A DNA stretch of 64,000 nucleotides from Cypionkella sinensis (lineage in GTDB: Bacteria; Pseudomonadota; Alphaproteobacteria; Rhodobacterales; Rhodobacteraceae). The stretch is from positions 558,001 to 622,000 of the forward strand of contig NZ_JBHRTO010000001.1 of NCBI RefSeq assembly GCF_042646385.1. The letters are read 5' to 3'. Shown here piece by piece: positions 22,958 to 32,006 of the stretch (positions are counted from its first letter, which is position 1; each line of letters starts with the position of its first letter). Below the pieces are notes generated by a model that made no database searches, was not told the origin of the DNA, and saw only the letters and a program-made list of their open reading frames with translations. The position numbers and the translations under genes were made by a program.

Positions 22958-24130
22958 TTAAGCCTGCACCAGCAGCTTGGTCAGCCCGTGGAAATGATAG
23001 ACATCGCCATAAACCGGCGCCTCGACCAGCCGCAGATTTGGCAGGCGCTGGAACAGGATCGGCAGGGCAGCCTGCAACTCCAGCCGCGCCAGCGGTGCGC
23101 CGACGCAGAAATGCAGGCCTGCGCCAAAGCTGACATGCGGCTTGATCGGGCGGTTCGGTTGGAACTGGGCGGGGTCGTCCCAGACACCGGGGTCACGGTT
23201 CGCGGCAGCGAGCAGCAGCGCCACTTGATCGCCGCGATGGAACGTGTGGCCCATCACCTCGATATCCTCATAAGCCCAGCGGGTGAACATATGCAGAGCC
23301 GGATCAAAGCGCAGGATTTCCTCGATGCAGGTTTCGGCATTTTCGGCGGTGGCTTGGTGGCCGGTCTGCAGCAGGGTTTTCACGCCATTGCCGATGGTGT
23401 GCACCGTGGCCTCATGCCCTGCGTTCAAAAGCAAAATGCAGGTGGTGATCAGCTCATCCGTGGTCAGCTTCTCGCCAGCCTCTTCGGCGGCGATCAGGCT
23501 GGTGATCAGATCATCGCGCGGATCGGCGCGGCGGGCCTCGACATATTGGCGCATGAAGGCCACGAAAGCCTCGGTTGCAGCAATGGCGCGGTCTTCGCGG
23601 GCGCGGTCGCGTCCGGCCATATACATGCCGACCATGGCATTCGACCAGCGCAGCAGATCATCCGACATCGTCTCGGGCACACCCAACAGGCGGGCGATGA
23701 TGATCACCGGCAGTTTCTGGCCGAAATGCGCCAGCAGATCGAAGGGGCCGGTCGGGAAGGCGTCGATCAACTGGTGGCTCAGGGTTTCGATTTCGGGTTG
23801 CAGGGCGGCGATGCGGCGCGAGGTGAACGCGCGCAGCACCAGACCGCGCAGGCGGGTGTGGCGGGGCGGCTCAAGCTCCAGCATCGAATGGGCCTCAACC
23901 GCGTAGAATGGTTTCAGATGCTCGGGGATCTTGGGGGCCAGTTCCGCCGGGGCCTCACGCCCGAAACGGCGGTCGCGGAAGATGGCGTTGCAGGCGGCGG
24001 CGTTGCCGGTGCAGGCCATGCCGTATTCGGCCCAGTGGAAGAACGGGCCTGCCGCGCGGGCGGTTTCGTAGAACGGATAGGGGTTTTGCACGAAGGCGGG
24101 GTCAAGTGGCGATTGCTGCAGGGTTTTCAT
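22958..24130 (-). CDS. cytochrome P450
   Basis: 390-residue soluble bacterial P450 monooxygenase. The heme cysteine is C342 in FGAGLHFCVGAPLARLE, the I-helix oxygen-activation motif is AGHEAT at 237-242, and the K-helix ExxR is E271-R274. PPRHTRLRGLV near residue 88 is the conserved C-helix stretch. ATG 24130 gives a normal-length protein; the open frame to 24334 lies inside the transporter gene. Substrate unknown; a ferredoxin and reductase are needed, and fpr 4 kb away could contribute. It follows the EamA transporter with an 11-bp gap, so the two are one operon. Confidence 0.92.
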   Translation of the reverse strand: MKTLQQSPLDPAFVQNPYPFYETARAAGPFFHWAEYGMACTGNAAACNAIFRDRRFGREAPAELAPKIPEHLKPFYAVEAHSMLELEPPRHTRLRGLVLRAFTSRRIAALQPEIETLSHQLIDAFPTGPFDLLAHFGQKLPVIIIARLLGVPETMSDDLLRWSNAMVGMYMAGRDRAREDRAIAATEAFVAFMRQYVEARRADPRDDLITSLIAAEEAGEKLTTDELITTCILLLNAGHEATVHTIGNGVKTLLQTGHQATAENAETCIEEILRFDPALHMFTRWAYEDIEVMGHTFHRGDQVALLLAAANRDPGVWDDPAQFQPNRPIKPHVSFGAGLHFCVGAPLARLELQAALPILFQRLPNLRLVEAPVYGDVYHFHGLTKLLVQA

Positions 24131-24141
24131 ATGCGCGTCCT

Positions 24142-25068
24142 TCAAGCCCGCCTGCCCAACGGAATGATGCCTTGCGCGATCAGCACGCCGATGGCGACCA
24201 GACAGGCGGCGGCGGCTTGGCCCCAATCCCAGCGCCCGCCGAGGAAGAACAGGATGATCATCACATAGAACGGGGCTGCGTTGATGTGCAGCGATGACAG
24301 ACCAATGCCGAGTTTTTCCACCGACATGATCCACATCAACTGGCTGATCCCCAGCGAGCCGACCGAGAACGCCAGCAAGGCAATGCCTTCTTTCCAGCCC
24401 CAGCCGCTGAAATCAGTCAGCGGGTTGCCTGCGGCGATGCCAAGGCTGGCCACCACGCTGACCGCAATCGCGGCACCGGCGATGGTCAAGGCAGTGCGGC
24501 CAATCGGCGACAGGCCGGGAAAGGCCGTGACAGTCAGCCGCGATCCCAAGGCAAAGGAGACCACCGAGCCGAAGCACAACAGCGCGCCAAAGCCCAAAGA
24601 CAGCCCGCCTGCCTTGAAATCCAGCGCCATCATGCCGCCCGCGAGTGACAGCAAAAGGCCCAGGATCAGCGCTTTGGTCAGCTTACGGCCATCCAGCGCC
24701 ACTTCCAGTGCGATGCCGACCACAGGCAGGGTTGCCGAGATAACGGCTGCAGTGACAGCCCCGCCGCGTGCCTGACCCTGCACTAGAAACCATGCACCAA
24801 GGCCGATAAGGCTGCCCACCGCGATGCCCTTCAGCCAGTTGACGCGCAACAGCGCCCCCGGCCCCTCCATCAGAGCCCAGATCGGCAGCAGCGACAGGGC
24901 GGCCAAGGCCATCCGCAAGGCGCTGAGTTGGTCTGCTGGCAGCAAGGGGATGATGAAATCGGCGGCGGGCAGGCCAGCGGCCCAGATCAGCATCGAGGCC
25001 ATGCAGATCAGATTGGCCCCCAGAAGGCTGGGCGCTGCGGGGGCGGGGGTTTGGGCTGCGGCTGTCAT
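24142..25068 (-). CDS. EamA/DMT-family transporter
   Basis: 308-residue membrane protein with about ten hydrophobic segments in two EamA repeats. It begins LLGANLICMASMLIWAAGLP and the second half ends with LHINAAPFYVMIILFFLGG, both typical of drug/metabolite transporters. It is upstream of and nearly touching the P450 gene, suggesting export or import of the P450 substrate or product. The actual substrate is unknown. Confidence 0.88.
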   Translation of the reverse strand: MTAAAQTPAPAAPSLLGANLICMASMLIWAAGLPAADFIIPLLPADQLSALRMALAALSLLPIWALMEGPGALLRVNWLKGIAVGSLIGLGAWFLVQGQARGGAVTAAVISATLPVVGIALEVALDGRKLTKALILGLLLSLAGGMMALDFKAGGLSLGFGALLCFGSVVSFALGSRLTVTAFPGLSPIGRTALTIAGAAIAVSVVASLGIAAGNPLTDFSGWGWKEGIALLAFSVGSLGISQLMWIMSVEKLGIGLSSLHINAAPFYVMIILFFLGGRWDWGQAAAACLVAIGVLIAQGIIPLGRRA

Positions 25069-25125
25069 GCTGTATATTTGGGCAATCCGAAAAGGCTTGG
25101 CTGCTCTGTCCGCGACGCGGCAGGG

Positions 25126-25869
25126 TCAGGCGGCGGCGAGAGCGCTGACAATCGCACCGAAATCGGGGGCTTTCAGGCTGGCACCACCCACCAAAGCACC
25201 ATCGACATCAGCCACAGCGAAAATCTCGGCGGCGTTGGACGGTTTGACCGAGCCGCCATAGAGCAGACGGGTGTTTGCCGCCTCGGCACCGATATGGGCG
25301 GTCAGTCGGGCACGCAGGAAATTGTGCACTTCGGCAATTTGCGCGATGGTGGGGGTGCGCCCGGTGCCGATGGCCCAGACGGGTTCATAGGCGATCACCA
25401 GTTGCGCGGCACTGGCATCGCGCGGCACCGATCCGTCAAGCTGTGCGCCGATCACCGCCAAAGTCTCACCTGCGTCACGCTGCGCTTCGGTTTCGCCCAG
25501 ACAGACCACTGCCACCAAACCTGTCGCGATGGCAGCCTGCGCTTTCGCCAGCACCAGCGCATCGCTTTCGCCGTGATCGGCGCGGCGTTCGGAATGGCCG
25601 AGAATGACGTAAGTGGCACCCGCCTCTTTCAGCATATCCGCTGAAATATCGCCGGTATGCGCGCCGGACGCGGCGGTATGGCAATCTTGCCCGCCGAGTT
25701 TCAGCACCGAACCACGCGCGGCCCAGTTCATCTGCGCCAGCAGCGTGGCAGGCGGGCAGAGCAGCATCTCGCAAGCGGGGTCGGGATGGGCCGCCAGCAA
25801 AGCCTGCACTTCGGCCAAAGCCGCCGCCGATCCGTTCATCTTCCAGTTGCCTGCTGCCAGCTTTTTCAT
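25126..25869 (-). CDS. tpiA: triose-phosphate isomerase
   Basis: Interconverts dihydroxyacetone phosphate and glyceraldehyde 3-phosphate in glycolysis and gluconeogenesis. Catalytic residues are visible: K in GNWKMN, His in VILGHSERR, Glu in IAYEPVWAIGTG, and the phosphate loop LLYGGSVKPSN. 246 residues, normal for the family. ATG 25869 has an AGGA-type site upstream; the longer frame to 25971 has no family similarity. Confidence 0.95.
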   Translation of the reverse strand: MKKLAAGNWKMNGSAAALAEVQALLAAHPDPACEMLLCPPATLLAQMNWAARGSVLKLGGQDCHTAASGAHTGDISADMLKEAGATYVILGHSERRADHGESDALVLAKAQAAIATGLVAVVCLGETEAQRDAGETLAVIGAQLDGSVPRDASAAQLVIAYEPVWAIGTGRTPTIAQIAEVHNFLRARLTAHIGAEAANTRLLYGGSVKPSNAAEIFAVADVDGALVGGASLKAPDFGAIVSALAAA

Positions 25870-26043
25870 CGCGTCCTCCCTGATCTGTTGCAAGGCGTAA
25901 CGATTTGGCTGGCCAAGCGAAAGGGGCAGGGTGCTGGATAGCAGGATTTTCCACTGGCCGCTGCAGGGCACCCACCGCGCGCAAGCGCTGAAACGGCTTG
26001 CGGCGGCACGCCGCGCCTTCAGATCACGGCGATTGCCGCCAGA

Positions 26044-26394
26044 TCAGGCGTCTTTGAACTTGATGCTTTCGCCGCAGCCGCAAGCCTCGGCCACGTTGGG
26101 GTTGTTGAACTTGAAACCTGCGTGCAGAAGGTCGGTTTCATAGTCGATCTCGGTGCCGAACAGGAACATCTGCGCCATCGGTGCGATCAACACCCGCGCG
26201 CCGTCTTGCTCTACCACCTCATCCAGCGGATTGCTTTCGGCGACGTAATCCATGGTGTATTCCATGCCCGCGCAGCCGCCCTTCTTGATGCCGATGCGCA
26301 GGCCAGCCGAGCCTTGCTTGGCCATCAGCCGCGCAATCTGCTTGGCGGCGATCGGGGTCAGGGTGACAGCGGCTTTGCCTGGGATGCCGAACAT
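26044..26394 (-). CDS. HesB/IscA/SufA-family iron-sulfur carrier
   Basis: 116-residue A-type carrier that delivers Fe-S clusters to apoproteins. The three ligand cysteines are present: GGCAGMEY and the C-terminal ACGCGES. Sequence TLTPIAAKQIARLM at the start is typical. It follows sufT on the same strand (61-bp gap), so it is most likely the SufA-like member of a SUF branch. The 174-bp gap downstream to tpiA contains no gene. Confidence 0.9.
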   Translation of the reverse strand: MFGIPGKAAVTLTPIAAKQIARLMAKQGSAGLRIGIKKGGCAGMEYTMDYVAESNPLDEVVEQDGARVLIAPMAQMFLFGTEIDYETDLLHAGFKFNNPNVAEACGCGESIKFKDA

Positions 26395-26455
26395 GGATGT
26401 GGTCCTTTAAGCTATGCAGCAAAGATAGGATTACGGTAAGCGTCCCGCAAGGGAC

Positions 26456-26818
26456 TTACATGAAGCCCAGTTCCAGCCGCGCTTCATCCGACATCATCTC
26501 CATCCCCCAGGGCGGATCGAAGGTCATGCCGACCTTGACCTCTTTCACCCCGGCGACGGGTTCGACCGCATCCTGCACCCAACCGGGCATTTCGCCTGCC
26601 ACCGGGCAGCCGGGGGCGGTCAGGGTCATCAGGATTTCGACGCTGTTTTCCGGCGAGATGTCAATGGTATAGACCAAGCCCAGATCAAAGATGTTAACCG
26701 GAATTTCCGGGTCATAGACCGTGCGGCAAGCCTCAACCACCTGCTCATACAGCGGATGTTCGGTGGTAGAGGGGCGGATCAGGGGCGCGCCCTCGATCTG
26801 GTCCAGCGGCTGGTTCAT
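26456..26818 (-). CDS. sufT: SufT/DUF59 iron-sulfur assembly protein
   Basis: 120-residue MIP18/DUF59 protein that assists Fe-S cluster maturation. Core: VVEACRTVYDPEIPVNIFDLG, TLTAPGCPVAGEMP, and TFDPPWGMEMMSDEARLELG. Cytoplasmic. Located just upstream of the IscA-like carrier on the same strand. An AT-rich TATATAA element about 30-40 bases before the start may be the -10 region. Confidence 0.88.
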   Translation of the reverse strand: MNQPLDQIEGAPLIRPSTTEHPLYEQVVEACRTVYDPEIPVNIFDLGLVYTIDISPENSVEILMTLTAPGCPVAGEMPGWVQDAVEPVAGVKEVKVGMTFDPPWGMEMMSDEARLELGFM

Positions 26819-26911
26819 GACATTCTCACGCGGTTAGTTGACCGTTTATATAGGGAATGCCGCGCAAAGGTCTAGTGCAGGAATATGTTTTGCTGGGTGG
26901 TGTCGCAGGCC

Positions 26912-27865
26912 TCACAGCAACCGTCGCTCCAGCCCCGCTTTGCGGATGGCCCAAACCAGCAGCAGCGAGCCCGCGACAGCGCAGGCATAGATCGCCGGGC
27001 GGCTGAAATCTTCATAGCGAAACAGCAGCGCCACGAAGGCGACGTGGATGAAGTAGATCCCCGAGGCATAGTCGCTGACCACGCGGGTAGCCAAGGTTCC
27101 GGGCCATTTCAACGCCAGCAGCATCAGCGCCGGGGCTGCAAGGCCGAGGGCGATCATGTTGTCATGCGCCACGCCTTTGATGGCAAAGCGCGCCAGCAGC
27201 AGCGATTCGGCCAAGACCAGCGCGACCCCGACGAGGGCCGCGACTTGTAGCCAGCCCACCGCCACGCGATCTGTCACCTGCATCCGCGCGATCAGGAAAC
27301 CTGCCAGCATATAGGGCAGGCAGAGCAGCAGCGGGTTGCGGTTGGCCAAGAGCGGGTCAGAGAAAATCTGCTTGTTCGGCGCGATCAGATCGAAGGCCAT
27401 GCCATAGGTGACGCCAAGCCCGCCCAGAAATGTCGCAGCCATCAGCAAAAGCAAAGCGCGGTTCGACCAGCGCGCAATACCGACGATCAGCGCTGCCGCC
27501 ATCACCATCCCGGCCAGATACCACAGATGCCAATAGCCGAAGATCAATGTGCGCAGGTTCGGCCCCAGCCCGCGCGCCGCCAGCACCGGCCAATACAGCG
27601 GCAAATAGATCAGCATCCACAGCACATAAAGCTGGCCTGCGTGCTTCACATAGCCCCAGCCGCGATCACGGGCCACGGCGGCGTGCAGGAAATAGCCGTT
27701 AAACAGCAGAAAGATCGGCACGCCCAGCCGGAACAACCCGTCTCCGGTCAGCAAGATCGCCGTCCGCCCCAGTGGCGCAAACGGATTGGCGTGGATGCCG
27801 ACGACCATGAAGGCCAGCACCAGCTTGAGGATATCGACGGCGCGACTGCGCATGGCGCTGGCCAT
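26912..27865 (-). CDS. acyltransferase 3-family membrane protein
   Basis: 317-residue integral membrane O-acyltransferase with about ten hydrophobic helices. Family marks: DILKLVLAFMVVGIHA at the N-terminus with the catalytic-type His, VPIFLLFNGYFL, and GYWHLWYL. These enzymes acetylate or succinylate sugars of surface polysaccharides or other cell-wall parts. Its stop is 93 bp from sufT and its start 29 bp from the ssb stop, so it may share the ssb transcript. The acceptor is unknown. Confidence 0.85.
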   Translation of the reverse strand: MASAMRSRAVDILKLVLAFMVVGIHANPFAPLGRTAILLTGDGLFRLGVPIFLLFNGYFLHAAVARDRGWGYVKHAGQLYVLWMLIYLPLYWPVLAARGLGPNLRTLIFGYWHLWYLAGMVMAAALIVGIARWSNRALLLLMAATFLGGLGVTYGMAFDLIAPNKQIFSDPLLANRNPLLLCLPYMLAGFLIARMQVTDRVAVGWLQVAALVGVALVLAESLLLARFAIKGVAHDNMIALGLAAPALMLLALKWPGTLATRVVSDYASGIYFIHVAFVALLFRYEDFSRPAIYACAVAGSLLLVWAIRKAGLERRLL

Positions 27866-27894
27866 TGGAATAAGTGCCTGATGTTATCGCAGGT

Positions 27895-28443
27895 TTAGAA
27901 CGGAATCTCGTCGTCGATATCTGAGCGGCCACCGCCCGAACTGCCGCCGCCATAGCCACCAGCACCGCCACTGTTGCCGCCGCCGTAACCACCGCCACCT
28001 CCACCACGGCTATAGCCGCCACCTGCGCCGCCACCCTGATCTTCATAACGGCCACGATCATCATCGCCGCCGCCTGCGCCCGCGCCGCCGCCGTCACGGC
28101 CGCCGAGCAGGGTCAGTTCGCCACGGAACTGCCGCAGCACGACTTCGGTGGTGTAGCGATCCGCACCCGATTGGTCCTGCCATTTGCGGGTTTCCAACTG
28201 GCCCTCGACATAGACGGTAGAGCCTTTGCGCAGATATTGCTCGGCGATCTTGCCAAGGTTTTCGTTGAAGATCGCGACCGAATGCCATTCGGTGCGCTCT
28301 TTCCGTTCGCCACTTTGCTTGTCGCGCCACGTTTCCGAGGTGGCGATGCGCAGGTTCACCACTTTGCCGCCGTTGGGGAAATTCCGCACTTCGGGGTCGC
28401 GGCCCAGATTGCCGACGATGATCACCTTGTTAACGCCTGCCAT
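27895..28443 (-). CDS. ssb: single-stranded DNA-binding protein
   Basis: Homotetrameric SSB needed for replication, recombination and repair. OB-fold at residues 1-110 (VNKVIIVGNLGRDPEVR, WHSVAIFNENLGKIAEQYLRKG), a long Gly-rich linker (about 115-172), and the acidic tip DIDDEIPF that recruits partner proteins. 182 residues. Two adjacent ATGs exist; the second (28443) is better spaced from GGGAG. Gly codons in the linker are GC-rich and repetitive, which may cause assembly errors. Confidence 0.95.
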   Translation of the reverse strand: MAGVNKVIIVGNLGRDPEVRNFPNGGKVVNLRIATSETWRDKQSGERKERTEWHSVAIFNENLGKIAEQYLRKGSTVYVEGQLETRKWQDQSGADRYTTEVVLRQFRGELTLLGGRDGGGAGAGGGDDDRGRYEDQGGGAGGGYSRGGGGGGYGGGNSGGAGGYGGGSSGGGRSDIDDEIPF

Positions 28444-28658
28444 CATAGTCTCCCTGATTCCGTTGTCTCCGCCAGCATCGCGGGCAGATGGTTAAGAAAT
28501 TCTATAGACTGCCCCATCTGGCCCCGCAACCGGACTTCGCCGCCCACATGGGCAAGGCTTTGCCGATCGCCCCAGGGGCGGTTCCATCACAAGGCTGGCA
28601 CTAGGCGGAAAAATGCGTATAGTGCCGCGAGTTTGTTGCGGCGGAAAACAGGATTACC

Positions 28659-29276
28659 ATGCGATTTGCGGCGTTGGTCTTGCGGGTGATGATTGCGGCG
28701 GGCGTAGCCTCGGCCATGGTGGGGGTGGCGCAGGCCGAAGCGCTGAAGCTGGGCGGCAAGAAAAGCCGGGCGGCGTTGATGAAGTCTCAGATGGCGCTGC
28801 TGGATGGCAAACTTGCGGTGGTCTATAGCGGGTCTGAGCGGTTGAAGCCGAATTACAACAAGGATACCTCCGCTGCTGGTGGCGATGCACCGGTGAAGCG
28901 GTTCACTGGCAAGTATAAGGGCGAGTACCTTGAGGTCGCAAAGGCCGCTGCCCGCAAGCATGGCGTGCCCGAAGATGTGTTCCTGCGGCTGGTGCAGCAG
29001 GAAAGTGGCTGGAACACCGGGGCGGTGTCGGTCAAGGGAGCGACGGGGCTGGCGCAACTGATGCCGGGGACGGCGGATCGGTTGGGTGTGGATATCAACG
29101 ATCCGGGTGAGAACCTTGAGGGCGGGGCGCGCTATTTGCGGATGATGTATGACCGTTTTGGCACCTGGAAACTGGCACTGGCGGCTTATAATGCGGGGCC
29201 GTTGGCGGTGGAAAAACACGGCGGAGTGCCGCCCTACGATGAGACGGAAAACTACGTTCTGGCGATTCTGGGCTGA
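28659..29276 (+). CDS. lytic transglycosylase (SLT domain)
   Basis: 205-residue periplasmic peptidoglycan-cleaving enzyme. Signal peptide ends at about residue 26 (VAQAEA). The SLT domain (about 85-205) has the catalytic Glu in LVQQESGWN, then GAVSVKGATGLAQLMPGTA and LALAAYNAGPLAVEKHGG, all hallmark motifs. It is single-domain and monocistronic. Upstream gap 28447-28658 (212 bp) has no gene. Confidence 0.92.
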   Translation: MRFAALVLRVMIAAGVASAMVGVAQAEALKLGGKKSRAALMKSQMALLDGKLAVVYSGSERLKPNYNKDTSAAGGDAPVKRFTGKYKGEYLEVAKAAARKHGVPEDVFLRLVQQESGWNTGAVSVKGATGLAQLMPGTADRLGVDINDPGENLEGGARYLRMMYDRFGTWKLALAAYNAGPLAVEKHGGVPPYDETENYVLAILG

Positions 29277-29289
29277 GGGTTTTCTGTTG

Positions 29290-29305
29290 TGTCCACGCGT
29301 GGACA
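29290..29305. promoter_or_regulatory. 16-bp perfect palindrome
   Basis: TGTCCACGCGTGGACA, a perfect palindrome without loop, 14 bp after the transglycosylase stop and followed by an AT-rich TTTATATAAAAT stretch. It looks like a protein-binding site rather than a terminator. The binding protein is unknown. Confidence 0.5.
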
Positions 29306-29406
29306 GGGTTTGCATTTATATAAAATCAATGGGTTGGTGAAGGGTATTTGATCCTTCGTTAGCGTTTGGCGAGTTCGGAATCGCCATGCGGGTTGAGGCG
29401 GAGGAT

Positions 29407-29439
29407 GCCTCCGGCGGGAGTATTTTTGCCAAGAAGAAA
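29407..29439 (+). repeat. dispersed intergenic repeat, subclass I copy
   Basis: GCCTCCGGCGGGAGTATTTT followed by TGCCAAGAAGAAA, almost identical to the copy at 18039-18071. Lies in the gap between the transglycosylase and the Hsp70-like gene. Confidence 0.85.
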
Positions 29440-29534
29440 CTGCGCAGCGATTTGGCTGTTGGGGCCTAGCGCTTGGTTTACTTCCTGCGCGTCGGCGGCT
29501 ACAGCGTGCGTTTTCCATCACCGAGGGGCCGGAT

Positions 29535-30785
29535 ATGACGCTGTTTTGTGGGATCGACTTTGGCACCTCGAACTCGACGGTGTCGCTGGCGGATGCAGAG
29601 CGCGCTTGGCTGATCGGCTTGGAAGATCAGGCGGAAACGCTGCCCTCGGCGGTGTTCTGGGAGCAGGATGGCGGTGCGCCGGAGTTTGGGCGCGCGGCGA
29701 TTGCGGCCTATTTGCGCGGCGATGAGGGGCGGCTGATGCGGGGGCTGAAAAGCACGCTTGGCTCGGGGATGATTGATGAACGCACGGCGATCGGCAGCCG
29801 TGCGGTGTCGTTCCGCGAGGTGTTGACGCGGTTTATGCGCCATATGGTGGGCGTGTTGCGGAGCCATGCGCCGGGGGCGGATCGGGTGGTTTTGGGGCGG
29901 CCGGTGCATTTCGTTGATAGCGATGAGGCCGGGGATATGAAGGCACAGGTGGCGCTGGAGGAGATCGCGCGCGGCTTGGGCTTTCGCGAGGTGGCGTTTC
30001 AGTATGAGCCGATTGCGGCGGCTTTGCAGTATGAGCAGGGGATCGCGCGCGAAGAACTGGTGCTGATCGTCGATATCGGCGGCGGCACATCCGACTTTTC
30101 CATCGTGCGGGTGTCACCAGAGCGGGCGCGGGCGGCGGATCGGGCGGGCGATATTCTTGCCAATGACGGGATCAGGGTGGGCGGCACCGATTTTGACCGG
30201 ATGCTGTCTTTGGCGGAAGTGATGCCGCATTTGGGTTACAAGGCCACCACCAAGCAGGGTAAGGGGCTGATGCCGAACCATTATTTCCTTGATCTGGCGA
30301 CATGGCACCGCATCAACATGCTGTATACCCAGCGCTGTCTGGCGGACCTCAAGGCGTTCTCGCGTGAGGTGGATCGCCCGGAACTGCTGGAGCGGCTGAT
30401 GCGGGTGGTCTCCGAGCGCAACGGGCATGCGGTGGCGATGGCGGTCGAGGCGGCGAAGATCGCGCTTTCGGATCAAGAGGCGGTGCGGTTGCAGCTTTCG
30501 GCGCTGACGGGCGGGCCGAACCCGATGCTGCGGCGTGAGGGGTTTGAAGCCTCGGTCGCCCCACTGGTGGAGCGGATTTCGGAACGGCTGGGGGCTGTGC
30601 TGGCGCAGGCGGGTGTGGGCGTGGCGGATATTGGCACTGTGTTCATGACCGGGGGTTCCTCGGGCCTGCCGGTGCTGCGGGCTTGCGTGCAGGCGGCGCT
30701 GCCGGGGGTTGCGATTGCCACGGGGGATATGCTTGGCTCTGTCGGGACTGGCCTTGCGCTGGATGCGCGGCGGAAGTTTTCCTGA
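29535..30785 (+). CDS. Hsp70-family (YegD-like) protein
   Basis: 416-residue protein with an actin/Hsp70 ATPase domain only: phosphate-1 motif GIDFGTSNSTVSL at the N-terminus, phosphate-2 VLIVDIGGGTSDFSIV at about 176-191, and adenosine motif VFMTGGSSGLPVLR near the C-terminus. It lacks a DnaK-type substrate-binding lid, as in E. coli YegD. ATP-dependent chaperone function is inferred; clients unknown. It is followed at 11 bp by the first M20 amidohydrolase gene, so they are probably co-transcribed. Confidence 0.87.
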   Translation: MTLFCGIDFGTSNSTVSLADAERAWLIGLEDQAETLPSAVFWEQDGGAPEFGRAAIAAYLRGDEGRLMRGLKSTLGSGMIDERTAIGSRAVSFREVLTRFMRHMVGVLRSHAPGADRVVLGRPVHFVDSDEAGDMKAQVALEEIARGLGFREVAFQYEPIAAALQYEQGIAREELVLIVDIGGGTSDFSIVRVSPERARAADRAGDILANDGIRVGGTDFDRMLSLAEVMPHLGYKATTKQGKGLMPNHYFLDLATWHRINMLYTQRCLADLKAFSREVDRPELLERLMRVVSERNGHAVAMAVEAAKIALSDQEAVRLQLSALTGGPNPMLRREGFEASVAPLVERISERLGAVLAQAGVGVADIGTVFMTGGSSGLPVLRACVQAALPGVAIATGDMLGSVGTGLALDARRKFS

Positions 30786-30796
30786 GGGGGCCGAGA

Positions 30797-31954
30797 ATGA
30801 CAGGGCATATGCTGGCGGCGATTGAGGCGATCTTACCCGAGGCTGTGGCGTGGCGGCGGGAGTTTCATGCCTATCCAGAGTTGAGCTTTGCTGAGCATCG
30901 CACCGGGGCGAGGGTGGCGGAATTGCTGCGCGGTTTTGGCTGCGACAGTGTTGAGGCTGGGTGGAGCGGCACTGGGGTGGTCGCGGTGATCAACGGCAAC
31001 AGGCCGGGGCGGCGGATTGGTCTGCGGGCGGATATGGATGCTTTGCCGATCACCGAAGACTCTGGCGTGGCCTTTGCCAGCACGGTGCCGGGGGTGATGC
31101 ATGCTTGCGGCCATGACGGGCATACGGCGATGCTGCTCGCGGCGGCGAAACATTTGGCCGGATCGCGTGATTTTGCCGGGATGGCGGTGCTGATCTTTCA
31201 ACCCGGCGAGGAAGCGGGCGGTGGCGCGCGGGCGATGATTTCCGAGGGGTTTCTGGCGCGCTATCCGATTGATGAGGTTTACGCGCTGCACAATATGCCG
31301 GGGTTGGCGGTGGGGGCCTATGCCACGCGGCCGGGGCCGATCATGGCGGCGGCGGATATGTTTCGCATCGAGATTTCCGGGCGGGGCGGGCATGCGGCGC
31401 AGCCTCATTTGGCCTTGGACCCGGTGATGATCGCGGGGCATGTGTTGGTGGCGTTGCAGACGGTGGTTTCGCGTAATGTTGATCCGTTGCAGGCGGCGGT
31501 TTTGTCAGTGTCTACGGTTGTCAGCGAGGGGGCGGGGGCTTGTGTGATCCCGGCGCGGGTGGTGCTGACCGGGACCGTGCGGAGTTTTGATCCGGGCGTG
31601 CAGGACCTGCTGGAGGATCGGCTGCGGGCGGTGGTGTTGGGCGTGACAGCGGCGCATGGCGGGGTGGCAGAGGTGGAGTATCTGCGCGACGCGCCTGCAA
31701 CGGTGAATGATGCGGCTTGTGCGGGTCATGCCGTGGCAGTGGCGCGGGGGATTTCGGCGGCGGTTGAGGCCGATGTGGCGCCGATGATGGTGTCGGAGGA
31801 TTTCAGCGAGTTTCTGAATGCGGTGCCGGGGGCGTTCATGTTTGTCGGCAATGGCGACGGGCCTTTGCTGCATCATCCGGCCTATGCTTATAACGACGCG
31901 GGCCTGCCTTACGGCGCGGCTTGGCTGGCGGGGATGATGCGCGCGCGCGGATAG
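30797..31954 (+). CDS. M20-family amidohydrolase (hippurate hydrolase-like), first of two
   Basis: 385-residue metal-dependent amidohydrolase/carboxypeptidase that probably removes N-acyl or amide groups from amino acids. Metal-site motifs: LRADMDALPI, HACGHDGHTAMLL, FQPGEEAGGGA, and a His near the C-terminus in LLHHPAYAYND. GRGGHAAQPH is the dimerisation-domain motif. ATG 30797 is chosen because upstream in-frame sequence lies inside the Hsp70-like gene. The next gene is a clear paralogue 52 bp away. Confidence 0.9.
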   Translation: MTGHMLAAIEAILPEAVAWRREFHAYPELSFAEHRTGARVAELLRGFGCDSVEAGWSGTGVVAVINGNRPGRRIGLRADMDALPITEDSGVAFASTVPGVMHACGHDGHTAMLLAAAKHLAGSRDFAGMAVLIFQPGEEAGGGARAMISEGFLARYPIDEVYALHNMPGLAVGAYATRPGPIMAAADMFRIEISGRGGHAAQPHLALDPVMIAGHVLVALQTVVSRNVDPLQAAVLSVSTVVSEGAGACVIPARVVLTGTVRSFDPGVQDLLEDRLRAVVLGVTAAHGGVAEVEYLRDAPATVNDAACAGHAVAVARGISAAVEADVAPMMVSEDFSEFLNAVPGAFMFVGNGDGPLLHHPAYAYNDAGLPYGAAWLAGMMRARG

Positions 31955-32006
31955 GGCTTGCAGGGCGGGGGCGTTTGCTCAAATCATGGCGCAAAGGAGA
32001 TATGCC

